A stretch of DNA of 64,000 nucleotides from Cotesia glomerata (Eukaryota; Arthropoda; Insecta; Hymenoptera; Braconidae), in assembly GCF_020080835.1 (NCBI RefSeq), contig NC_058160.1:9737515-9801514 (forward strand). The letters run 5' to 3'. Below are positions 12,745 through 31,629 of the stretch, in pieces. The translations under genes were made by a program, and so were the position numbers. Positions within the stretch are counted from its first letter, which is position 1, and each line of letters begins with the position of its first letter. The notes beneath the pieces were generated by a model. That model made no database searches and was not told where the DNA came from. It worked only from the letters and a program-made list of their open reading frames with translations.

Positions 12745-12945
12745 GTATATATTTTTGAAGAGCTTAATATTCTTGGTTTGAGTAGAAAAATTTTTGATTT
12801 AAGAAAATTTTTCTTGATTTAAGTAAATTTTACTTCATTCAAGAATTTTTCATCTTAATTCAAGACAATTACCCTCTTCAAAATTATGTTCTTGGTTCAA
12901 GAATTTTTCTCTTGAATCAAGTTAATTTATTTTTCTGTGTGTGGA
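12745..12945. mobile_element. MITE of the TTCTTGATTCAAG family
   Basis: Dense direct and inverted copies of TTCTTGATTCAAGAA-like sequence, ending TTAATTTATTTTTCTGTGTG. A related copy with both ends visible is at 18489-18712, a fragment is near 3160-3260, and a truncated one reaches the right edge of the window at about 63940. Confidence 0.5.
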
Positions 12946-13084
12946 AATTAATATATACTGATTGTACTAATTACAATCGCCGGATAGTTGCATTTATCAT
13001 CTTAACTTTGCAAAAATTAATAACCATTCTGCATAGAAGAAGCTACAAAATAAGGATGGTTACCGTTAACATAAAATTCTCTCC

Positions 13085-13185
13085 GTATGGTAATCGGTAG
13101 CCTGCACCGAAAAAATCGGTATCTGCTACCGATTTTTTCGGGAGCTTCTACCGAAAAAATCGGTAGCCTCTACCGATGATTTTTT
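13085..13185. repeat. TACCGATTTTTTCGG palindrome cluster
   Basis: Three head-to-head copies of the ACCGAAAAAATCGGTA motif. The first 50 bp are the inverted complement of 7883-7936. Positioned inside the Helitron-like element H1. Confidence 0.45.
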
Positions 13186-13616
13186 TCCGTTTATAAGCTC
13201 ATCCTAATGTTACACTCATCAAGAGCTTTCATTTGAGTACCCACATGCATTTTGATATATTTTTCATGTATACATTTATATAATATATATAAAATTTATG
13301 AAAATTTGATGTGGGTACTCAAATGAAAGGTCTCGATGAGTATAATGTCGGAGTGAGCTTATATCTTTAAAAATGTCAATAATTCACAAGATACATGGTC
13401 ATTTCTTCATTATGTATTTCGAGACAGAGTTTTTTCGATCGCAGCCTAAATACTTATCGTAATGAATTGACTATTGGTGAGAATAATGAGAAACCTGGAA
13501 AAGACACAAATTCAAGTCAAGACCTTTGCAATGACATTAAATTTCACTAAAAAAACTGATTTTATCATATGACTATCGTGGAAACAAAATTTTTTTTATT
13601 CTCTTAATAATATAGA

Positions 13617-15400
13617 TAATAATAATAATTTTTTAAATATAAAATATTATTATTATTATTATTATTATTTTCACCTAAATTAAAGATCCAATTTTTATTT
13701 TCAATCCGCACTATTTCTCAAACTAATTACAACACAAATAAAAATATATAATCATCATCTTCAAAATACTTTTTCTTTTTATTTAAAAAACGAAAATAAC
13801 ATAATAAGAAAGTCTAATAAAAAAGAAAGAATTAATAATACCAGTAATCAAATTATTTATAAAAAAAAAGTTTAATTACATAACGACTGAATTAATATTT
13901 ATCGATATAGTTTTTTTTATTATATCTAGTGACTGCAAAAAATAATTGTTATGACCTAGAAATGATGGAAGAGATATACAAGACCCGGTTATTTTTTCAA
14001 CTCTTTCCATTCCTTTTGACATCCGGCCTCTAACTGCAATCTGTACGTGTCTCCTCACTAGAATTACCAATTTCAAAAAAAAAGTAAATAAAAAAAAAAA
14101 AACGTCACCCAAAAAAATATTTTTTCAGCACATTGACACCAATCGATACTTTTTTTTTCATTCATCATCCTTTCTTTCACCTAAACACTAAATTTTTTTT
14201 CTTTTGTTCTCACCGATAAAGTAGCGGGTGTGTAACTATTGTATATAAATGTTACTGGACCGGGTTAAGTGCTCGGTGAAAGTTGCAATTGACTGGGAGA
14301 CTATTTTATTATTATATTTAAAACTATTACACGGTAAATAAAAAGGTAAATCAATAATCCAATATAATATTTACTCAATGTCACGTTCAAGTTTAAATTG
14401 CCGAGATTTACGAATTATAAATAAAAAAATTCGATTTTTTTATTTCTTTTAATTTCGCTATTCATAGTTTGGGTAATTTTTAAATAATTGTGCGTAGTTG
14501 CACCAAAAAATTTTGTGTTAAAAATTCATTTAACAAATAGGTGATTAAAAATTATTTTTAAAAAATATTTCCGAGCTAAAAAACTTATAAAATAAATTTC
14601 TTCATAAAAAAAATTTTTATAACAATAATAATGGATAAAGTTATGAAATCTTTTTTATAAAAATGATTTACTTTCGTTGTAATGAAATTTTTTCGTAAAA
14701 TATAGGGCAAAAAATGAGGTTGACCGTCACAATGACGTTTAGCGAAGATTGAAACCATTTTTCGCTTTCTAATTCATAAAAAAATTATTTAAAAAGGTAA
14801 AAATATTTTATTTTATTTTTTTTTTATATATATTTAAGTACATTTTGTATATCAATTAATTATTTACATGAGTAATTATAATTTTTTTTTATAATTACAA
14901 TTCAATTTGTATTAATTAAAATTAATCGTTCTATATATTTATAATAATAAATTAGAATAATAACATAACAAATAATATTTTTTAAATTAAAATTCAATTG
15001 TAATTCAATTAAAAATCAAATTGATTGTTATTTTTATAAATAAAATCAATTATAAAATAACTTGCATTTATTTTAGTTATATTTAAATATTCTACTGCAA
15101 TTCGTTGCATTTTCATCTGAGTTAGGCAGTATAATAAATAATAATAATAGTAAATATAATGATTATATAGTATTAATATTTATAATAATAAAAATAGTTG
15201 TATTAATATTGATAAGTAGCAATAATGAATTATTATTATTAATTAGTTAACCAGATGAAAATGTAACAAGGTTTATTAATTATAATACTAAAATTGTTCG
15301 ATTGTAGTAATCATTCATCACTTTTACACAGATAATCATAATAAATCATTAAGATTAAAATGATAATCCATTAGTTAAATTAAATAAAAATAAATATTAT
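13617..15400. other. intergenic, nothing identified
   Basis: Extremely AT-rich, with an (ATT)n tract at about 13647-13670 and poly-T runs. The minus-strand open frame at 13876-14112 has no recognisable feature. The part next to 15401 is the expected location of the 3' UTR of the serine protease gene. Confidence 0.55.
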
Positions 15401-23127
<7,727 letters not shown>

Positions 23128-23496
23128 CTACATTAGAAACATAAAACACATTTATTGTTAAAGTCCCATGTAATTTTTAATATATCATCATCATCATCAT
23201 CATCATCATTATAATAATGCCAGTCATCTTATTGTCTGTTTTACACTCTCTCATCTCAACGGAGACAACTCAGGCCTTGGGAAAATTCTCCCGACTTAAT
23301 TGGATTGCGGTCGTGTACATTGACATTGAATGTAATCACTAAAAAATTACTCTGGTTTATTTATTTATTTATTTTCAGAATATTATTTTCAAAAGTAATT
23401 TTTTAACTGACACTTTCATTTAAAAATAAATCAATAATTTTTCAGGATGCGGGTAGACATTAATTTAATCTTTACTACTTTTTTTGCAGTAAAAAA
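23128..23496. other. upstream region of the protease gene
   Basis: Contains the splice acceptor for a 5' UTR intron directly before the ATG at 23127 (minus strand), and an (ATC)n tract at about 23186-23210. The 5' UTR exon itself was not located. Confidence 0.4.
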
Positions 23497-23976
23497 ATTG
23501 GTAATTATTTACAAGTGGGGTCAATCCCATTTTGGGGAATAACTAGGTGAAAAATTAACATTTTCAAATTTTTTTTTGATTCTGCTTGTTTTTACGGCGG
23601 ATTTATGATAAAAAATGGTGTGAAAGAAAAAAATAAAGATTTCGATTGCTTTTTTGCCTTCAAAAGTTGGAAGAAATTTTGGCTCTCATGTTTTTGGATA
23701 AAATTTCTATTTTATCTTTTTTTAATGTTTTAGATTTTTTTTTAAATTACATAAAAAAACGAACAATTTAAAAAAAAAGTTGAATATCACAATTTTCTAA
23801 AAAATTTATAATTTTGAAAATTTGTAAAATTGTGATAATCAACTTTTTTTTTAATTTTTTTATGTATTTTTCAAAAAAAATATCAACAACATTAAATAGA
23901 AATTTCGTTAAAAAAAATGAAAATGAAAATGATTGACCTCACTTGTAAATATTTAACAAAAAATTTTTCAAATTTA
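23497..23976. mobile_element. 480-bp MITE, copy 1 (TTGGTAATTATTTACAAGTG ends)
   Basis: Starts TTGGTAATTATTTACAAGTG and ends CACTTGTAAATATTTAACAA, an inverted pair of about 25 bp, with a further inverted AT-rich core. A second copy lies at 28189-28668. Non-coding, presumably mobilised by a transposase encoded elsewhere. Confidence 0.7.
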
Positions 23977-24477
23977 TACTAAAAAAATTAAAAAAAAGAC
24001 CATTCGGCAGCCGAAATGGAAGTAGATTTCATCATGAATAGAAAAAAAATATAACGAGGATTGTATACAAAATTAGGGCTTTTAACTTCTATGCAATCGA
24101 CAGAAATATATGTCGACGGAAAAATACTGAAACCAGTGCAATAGCAAATTTCATAATTGGCATAGCGGAGTAGGACATAATTTTGAGACTACACATATGA
24201 TGTGCTCAAATTGAAGCTTATTTAAAGAACTTTCAGATGCAATTTACAGAATGTTAATCAGTCATCCCATTCAAAAGTTATTCGAGTAAGAAAGTGAAGA
24301 AATATGAATTTTTATGATTTTCAAAATTTTGAAATCCTGGCATTTCTAAATTACTTGACCGATTAAGCTTATCTTCGAACTTGACTTTGGTATTTATGTG
24401 TTGAATAAGTATATTGAGTTTGGTAAAGATCCGTTGTAAATTGGCGACGCTATCGTCGTGACAAGCCGCGTTATATC

Positions 24478-24511
<34 letters not shown>

Positions 24512-26218
24512 TATATATACTGCATATATATATATATATATATATATAAATACATGCATACGTAAACTTTTGAACCATATGTATTTTCTGACTCAGCTCG
24601 TCGAGTTAAGTCGGAATATAGCAAAATTTTTCAAAAGTTGCGTCATGAGGACCATTGCAATAGTTAGATTTCTATAAAATCTACTAATAAAACAGCTAAT
24701 ATATGATAACGTGTGTGCTTTCGTGAAAGTTGATAACAAACTACCGCTATTCGTGCTGCAAATTTTTTTTTTAAATATTTAAAACGTACCTTTTAAAAAC
24801 TAACAAAAAACAATAAAAATTCCTTGGAAGTTTTTACACACAGGTCATTATGATCTGTTAACCGATTCACCAAGTCACCAGTCAAATAAAACCAAAACTT
24901 CACTCGACACTTATTCGACCACAAATATCAATAACAACAACCAAACTTTGGTTTATTTAAAAAAATACTTCCCACAAAATAAGAAGGATCTGTTAACCGG
25001 TCAGCGAACAACAGACCCTCGGAAAGGAGTACAAGTCAGACAGCCAGACACCAAGGATTGTAAATACTTCTCAAGGAAACAAGAGCAGTATTTAGGTTGA
25101 ATTTACAGGAAAAAGACAAATAGGAGAGGAAGAATAGGAAGAGTAGAAGGATAGGAAGGATTTAAATAGTGTCAGTTGACTGTCCTCACCTTAACTGGAT
25201 AGATGTTGGATCGGAGGCAGTTGGAGGCAGTTGGACAAAGTGACACTTGGGGACCTCGTGGATCTTGGAGTGGTTGGGCTCTGGAGAAGCCCTCTAGGCG
25301 ATTGGTAGAGTAACGTCTAGAGTCCCGAAAGTATCTTCGTTCTGGTATGCCGTTGGACAACCTCCACTGGCTCGCTCTTCTTGTTGGCTTTTACTTTATT
25401 GTATGGTGTGTGCGTTCTCCACCATAACCATATAACCATTACTATACACTGCTCGCTGGTTGCTGCTATTGTGGTGCCAGCATGTGTCTTGTGTGTAAAT
25501 ACATATAAAATATATGTATGTGGATATATAATGTACAAGGTGTATTAAGTGTATGAGGTTGAGGTGGTGGCAATGACCGTTCTCTTCGGCATCTCTTTCT
25601 TTCTTACTATCTTCCCCCCCCCCCCCCTCTGAACGCTTCAATGCTGGAGAAGGATGTGCTTATGCCACTTACTACATCGCCGTTGAGTTGTAACCAAAGC
25701 TACTTTGTTAAAGTTGGGTAAAGTTAGCTCGACCTCAACCGAGACCTCAAGTCATTACTCTTCATATATATCACGTTTAGAGCTACAAATCATATTGCTC
25801 TTTCTTCTATATCACTGCATCTTACTTTTTTTAAAATAAAAAATTATAATATAATGATCATGTCCAACTTCCCTTTCTTTTTATACAGCACATTCAACCG
25901 ATCCGAACGATTCTATCATATTTTAACGGGTGCCGGGGATTTTTCTCTGACAATAACTTTTATAAAGAATTTTTATTTTATTAGGATTTTTTGTCGTTAT
26001 TTGTTACCAACTTTAACTACCTTAAAGCTTTTTGTCACTTTAGTCATTTATTTTATAAAAGGTTCTATTTTATCATTATTAATGTTATTTATTAAAAAAT
26101 AAATGTTTTTTTGTTTTTTTAAATAAGGAAATTTATTTTTGTTATTTAATAGTTAGATTATTTTCGTAAAAATAAAGAGGGTAATTTAATCATTTTTTGA
26201 GAATATTTAAATGATTAA
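23977..26218. other. intergenic, no supported gene
   Basis: Contains a (TA)n tract at 24478-24548 and a poly-C run at about 25614-25627. The less AT-rich stretch 25150-25700 has three short minus-strand open frames (25172-25360, 25317-25538, 25396-25641) with no recognisable features; it may contain untranslated exons of a flanking gene. Confidence 0.5.
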
Positions 26219-26769
26219 TCTATATTAAGAGAATAAGAAAAATTTTGTGTCCAGGATAGTCATATGATATAAAATCGGTTTTTTTTTTGAAATTTAATGT
26301 TATTGCAAAAATCTTGACTTGAATTTGCTCTTTTTCAAGGTTTTATATCATTCTCACCGACAGTCAATTTATTATGATAAGTATTTAGGCTGCATTTGAA
26401 AATGTTCTATCTCTAGATACATAGTTAAGGAATGACCCTGTATCATGTAAACTATTGACATTTTTAAAGATATAAGCTCATCCTGACATTACACTCGTCG
26501 AGACCTTTCATTTGAGTACCCACATCAATTTTTCATATATTTTATATATTATATATATGTATATATGAAAAATATATGAAAATGCATGTGGGCACTCAAA
26601 TGAAAGCTCTTGATGAGTGTAACATCGGGATGAGCTTATATCTTTAAAAACGTCAATAGTTAAAAAAATACAATGCAATTTAACAAAAGTCATTATTTAA
26701 TAAAGCCAAATTTTATTTATTTATAGTTCGCAAATGACAGCAGTCACATAGTGGCTGCAAGATTGTTAG
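26219..26769 (+). mobile_element. Helitron-like copy H4, full length, 551 bp
   Basis: The least disturbed copy of this family. It starts TCTATATTAAGAGAATAAG after an A and ends with the imperfect hairpin GCAGTCACATAGTGGCTGC, the spacer AAGATTG and TTAG before a T. The middle contains a long inverted repeat: AGATATAAGCTCATCCTGAC near 26468 pairs with its complement near 26620. It has no open frame of significance. Confidence 0.7.
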
Positions 26770-28188
26770 TTTAAATAAAAATAATTTCAAAATTTAATTT
26801 TTTCATATGGAAAAAATTAAGAGTGTAATTTAATAATTTTTTAACAATATTTAAATAATTAATTTGAATGGAAATTACATCAAAATTTCATTTTTTTGCA
26901 TGGAAAAAATAAAAAAAAATAAAAAGTCTTATTAAATTATTTTATTTAAAAAAAAAGAAATTTTTTTAATATTAAAAATAAGGAAATTTATTTTTGCTAT
27001 TAAATAAGTGATAATTATTATCATAAAATTATCACTTTAATGCGTAAGAACTTTCGACTGAGTTAGTCACCAAAAAACTTGATCCTCCTTCTCAGAAATA
27101 ATTTTTAAATGCATTTAACATACAATGACACATACAGTTATTTAAATAAAAAAATTCTAAAGATATTTTTAGACAGAGTATTGTGGAAAAAAAATATATT
27201 GTCCGGTAAATGTTTCTCTGGGGAAAAAAATGCAATTACTTAGACGTGATCAAGCTTAAACTGTCGGGAGGCATCATACTTCACGCATGATTAATTTTTT
27301 TAATTTAGAAAAAAATTTATTTCCTATTAAGTCTTTAATCGAGTACTTAATTGTATTTTATTCGCTAAAAAATATAATAATAATAATATTAAAAAAAAAA
27401 AAAATACAAAGCGACAAATATTTATACTGATGAAGGAAGAAATAAAGAGGAGCAGGTTAATTAAAAAGTTAAAAGTCGCCGCTGGTTCCTTGAACTAAAA
27501 TTTTGATATAACATCGAGCAGAGATTTAAAAGGAAGAGGGAGAAAATGATAAAATACAGTGGGCGTACAGATATTTTCTTTGTTTGGTGCAGGTGTAGGG
27601 TGCAAACACTTAAATTGAATTTTTTACCATGTTTTCTTTTACTTTGTGAGGCCTCTGACTTTCTTGTTCTCGTTCGAGGCGAGTTCGATGTACCTGCAAA
27701 AATAAACAGACGTAAGAAATAATAATAATGTTAAAAGAGTTACTACGAAGGAGTAAATAAACAAAAAGTAAAAACAGAAAAAGGGAGTCATTGTCTCTTA
27801 CCGGTGCGATTAATAACCTCTTCAGAGTTCTCGAGGGTTGTATGAACTTTATGTTTCACCATATGCTCACTGTTGATCCGTGGTCATTAATCCACCAGTT
27901 TTTTCAATTGTTTTATGTTTTATCTTTCTGATTTAATGCTACTTTATCACTGACATATGTAACAGATTGTATTATGTCGTCATTTCACAATAATTATAAC
28001 GTCAAATATATTCCGAGAATCTTGTTATTACCAATTGTTAAATTTTTATTTTATTTTATTCCAATAAAATAAGTACTATAATATATTTATATGAAATTTA
28101 ATTTAGTAAATTAAAAAAAAAAAATATTTAATATTTTTGAGATCATTTAAATTTAATTTATATAATTAGATATAGATTTTAATAATAA
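26770..28188. other. intergenic, no supported gene
   Basis: AT-rich. The part 27440-27860 is less AT-rich and holds splice-like motifs but no convincing coding frame. Confidence 0.5.
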
Positions 28189-28668
28189 AAAATTGGTAAT
28201 TATTTACAAGTGGGGTCAACCCGATTTTTGGCCATAACTAGGTGAAAAATTAATATTTTCAAATTTTTTTTATTCTGCTTGTTTTTACGGCGCATTTATG
28301 AAAAAAAATGTGAAAGAAAAAGATAAAAATTTCGATAGCTTTTTTGCCTTCAAAAGTTGGAAGAAACTTTGGCTTTCATGTTTTTGGATAAAATTTCTAT
28401 TTTATCTTTTTTTGATGTTTTTGATATATTTTTTTTTTTAAAAGTACAAAAAAAAATGAACAATTTAAAAAAGAAGTTGAATATCACAATTTTCTAAAAA
28501 ATTTATAAATTTTTTTGAAAATTTTTTAAAATTATGATAATCAACTTTTTTTTTTTTTTTAATTTTTTTATGTATTTTTCAAAAAAATATATCAATAAAA
28601 TCAAATAGAAATTTCATTCAAAAAAATTAAAATTAAAATGGTCGACCCCACGTGTAAATATTTACCAA
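28189..28668. mobile_element. 480-bp MITE, copy 2
   Basis: Same ends and interior as 23497-23976: it starts TTGGTAATTATTTACAAGTG and ends CACGTGTAAATATTTACCAA. The two copies differ by many scattered substitutions, so they are not recent duplicates. Confidence 0.7.
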
Positions 28669-29299
28669 AAAATTTATTTACGCAAGCTTAATTATTAATT
28701 TCACGATTTGAAAAAAAATTCTTACGCGTTATTTTTAAAGCAAAAGAATGTAAATTAGTAATATTACTGTTAAATAATTTAAAACAATTTTCCAAATTCC
28801 TTAAAGTTTATATATTTAATAATTAATTACGATCTAAACAACTTTGAGGAATTAAACAGGCAAATATTTATTCGAGAAAGAGGTGAAAAGGTAATAATAA
28901 AATTAATTATTCATAAATATTATTTAATTTTCTCAATTAAATATCCGAGATGTTTTACGTGGATTAAATATCTAAAGTTTTATTAACAAAGTTTTATTTC
29001 CGGGAGGATTATTATTTATACACCATACGTCAAACCGCATAATAATTTCAAGCAATCATAAATGATTTTTATTAAAAAAAAAAAAAACATTTTCGCACGT
29101 GGATCCAGAACAGGAAAAAGTTTTATCCCCAAGTAGTATTAGTACATATTTTAGTATAGTATTTATATACTTATAGGTGAATGAAAGCTCGAGAATGGAG
29201 GGGGAGAAAATAGCCGGTGAATTGATAGCAAGAGCCGCTGTGATTGGCTATTCCCTGCGCAAAAAGTAACCCGAGGGTGCGTAGTACAAGGGTTACCAT

Positions 29300-29546
29300 T
29301 CAACCTACGTTTACTCGTATATATATTTACCAAGGATATATATATGAAGGAAAACGCGGGACATTTCTTCTCACCGTTATATCTGCAATCGTCGAGTCAG
29401 CATCTACCTCAGTTGCAGTTTATTGCAGCTTGGAAATTTTTCATTTTTTTTTAAGTACTTGGAAACATTTTTTTTTAATTACTATTCTTAAAATATAAGT
29501 TTAAAAAATTATTTTTTTTTTTAAGTGGTTCAAATTAAATCAACAG
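29300..29546 (+). promoter_or_regulatory. candidate promoter and 5' UTR exon of neuropeptide F
   Basis: TATATATGAAGG at about 29335 is followed 30-60 bp later by arthropod initiator-like TCAG motifs, and the segment ends at a strong donor, CAACAG|GTAAGT (junction 29546/29547). The next good plus-strand acceptor in front of a start codon is TATTTTAG|G at 33859/33860, 75 bp before the NPF ATG. Joining the two gives a 4.3-kb first intron. This link rests on splice-site quality and strand only, and RNA evidence would be needed to confirm it. Confidence 0.4.
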
Positions 29547-29864
29547 GTAAGTTGTAAAATTTTTTTATTTTTTGTGGATTAGTGTAATTAATTTTTAAGC
29601 TAGTAGTGTTTAAAAATAGTGCTTGAAATTTTTTATTGCATTAATTATTCAATAAAAAATTTATATAAATGTTTTTCACTAAAAATGTAATGTGATGTGC
29701 CGTGAATTTTCAAGTGACACAACTCTAATTAAATTAATTAACCGAGAAGTTTTTACGATACTTTTATTATCGTTAGAAAAAAAATAATTAACCCTCTAAA
29801 AATATAAACAAAGTTAATTAAAAGCCAACAAAAATAATTGTACAAACAAATACTTATCTAACAG

Positions 29865-29914
<50 letters not shown>

Positions 29915-30422
29915 TATATTATAAAGTATGACAATTGTGTCACGGTTTGTATATTTATAGTACAAATAGTGGTAACATATGATGTTAGAAGTAAACTTTG
30001 TTAATATAATCGAGTATTGTTTGTACAATCGATTTCAATCCCGAATAACGGATGATCTATCATCTTGAAATTTAATTATCAACCAAGACAATTGTCTATT
30101 AATTCAATTTTATTAATGATATATTATTACACATTGATCTACACTGTCAACTATAATCATTAAAAATAATTTACTATTTTTAAAACTAAAATAAAAACAA
30201 TTTGTTCGATATTAACAATCTAAATTTAGTTGATGGGTACAATGACATTAAAAGTATACTTTAAAGTGGTGCATTAATAATTCAATAACAAATTGACGAT
30301 ATTGGCTTCCGGGTTTTCGAGACTCATAAAAATGTCAGTCTATAGTCTACTTTTAAAATTCTAAACCCACATCATTATTAATAAATTTTAAAAGCAACAA
30401 AAATAGCTTATTTTTTATCCTA
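29547..30422. other. AT-rich DNA, probably intron of the NPF transcript
   Basis: An (AT)n tract lies at 29869-29911. Nothing else was recognised. Confidence 0.5.
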
Positions 30423-31629
30423 CACTGTAAAAAATTTGCGGAGTGAACGCGGAGTGAATGAAGAGTGAATGATTTTTAATTGATTCACTCCCAGCGGGAG
30501 TGATATTTACTCCGAGAAGGAGTTACTTTTTATTAATAATAAAATTCACTCCACATTCACTCCCAAAATAAATGAATTTAGAAATAAATAAATTTTTGTA
30601 AAGAAAATATTTTTATAAACCCTTTTTATATTTAATTATTAAAAATTTAATTTATTATTTTTAATAATATTTCATTTTAATTATTATTATAATGTTTTTA
30701 TTTGGGTCATTTCACGTCAAGTCGACCAATAGTTGGACTCGACCCCTTTCGATTTGGACAAATTTTGGTCAGAAGTTTTCTTTTATCTTATAACGAAGTT
30801 CTGCCAGAGGAAAAAAATTAAAAAAAATTTTTTCAAAAGTTATGCAAAATCCAAAATTTCACTATTTTCCATATTTTTTAAACTTATGTTTTAAAAATTT
30901 TGAAAACTATTGCAAGTAAAAAAATCGTATTGAGTGAGTTTTAAAGGAAATACTTGGGGCTATTAAAAAAAAAAATTTCCGAAAAAAAATTTAAAAAAAT
31001 CTCCAATTTGTGAAATTTTGAATTTTTGAAAATTGTCAAAATTGACCGTCGACAATAAATTTTTGGCTCAAATTTTTTTGTGTACTACCTTGTACCAATC
31101 TTAAAAGATCCTGAAATTTTTGGAACTGTGTTTTTTGTTTTTTCAAAAATATGAATTTTTGAAATTTGTTAAAAAAAAATTTTTTTCTTAAATTTTTTTT
31201 TTTTTTTTTTTTTAATCCTCATTGAGTTTAGCAAATCGCGTAATTTTGATATTTTGAACAGTTGAAATTTCATTTGTTGGATAATGATGAGAAAAAAAAC
31301 ATTAATTGTATTTGTTTATTATTCGTTATTCATTTATATTGGTGACCAATCTATTGGTCGATTTGACGTGGAATGACCCTTATAGTAAATTAATTTTGAG
31401 ATTTTTTTTGTAGAACGAAAATTCATCCTTATTTTATTTATTTTAAAAACTCCGAACGCGGATGTTTTTCGGAGTGAAATTCGAAATCACTCCAAAATTA
31501 CTCTGAAATCACTCCGCAAATAAAAACTCCGGATTCACTCCCTACGCGGAGTGATTAATTCCTTCACTCCGGAACTCCGAGTGATGGGAGTGAAATTCAC
31601 TCCCGATTCACTCCGGATTTTTTACAATG
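30423..31629. mobile_element. MITE with GGAGTGAAT repeats and TA target site
   Basis: The ends are CACTGTAAAAAATTTGCGGA and, inverted, CATTGTAAAAAATCCGGAGT. TA is present on both outer sides (30421-30422 and 31630-31631), the target site of Tc1/mariner-type elements. Sub-terminal parts on both sides are packed with GGAGTGAAT/ATTCACTCC units. A different element (30703-31380) is inserted in its middle. The right end reaches into the last coding bases of CBM14 gene A. Confidence 0.75.
30703..31380. mobile_element. TGGGTCATT-family element nested in the MITE
   Basis: Begins TGGGTCATTTCACGTCAAGT and ends with the inverted CGATTTGACGTGGAATGACC. The left 480 bp are clearly related to one arm of the giant palindrome at 10824-12447, but the right arm is reduced to about 40 bp. 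Non-coding. Confidence 0.7.

Larger units (their letters stand above)
7137..13616 (-). mobile_element. Helitron-like element H1, with nested insertions
   Basis: Read on the minus strand, the element starts at 13616 with TCTATATTATTAAGAGAATA and ends at 7137 with the hairpin GCAGTCAC-ATA-GTGACTGC, a short spacer AAGGTTG and CTAG. The base before TC is A and the base after CTAG is T, as expected for Helitron insertion between A and T. The internal sequence is shared with H2-H5 and contains an inverted-repeat core (GATGTGGGTACTCAAATGAA and its complement). Related solo copies are about 0.55 kb; this one has grown to 6.5 kb through insertions at about 7181-7880, 8806-10800, 10824-12447 and 12745-12945. 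No Rep/helicase frame is present, so it is non-autonomous. Confidence 0.65.

Noticed and set aside
25150..25700. Coding exons in a less AT-rich interval
   Set aside because: Overlapping short frames, none with a recognisable domain or consistent splice phases; left as intergenic.
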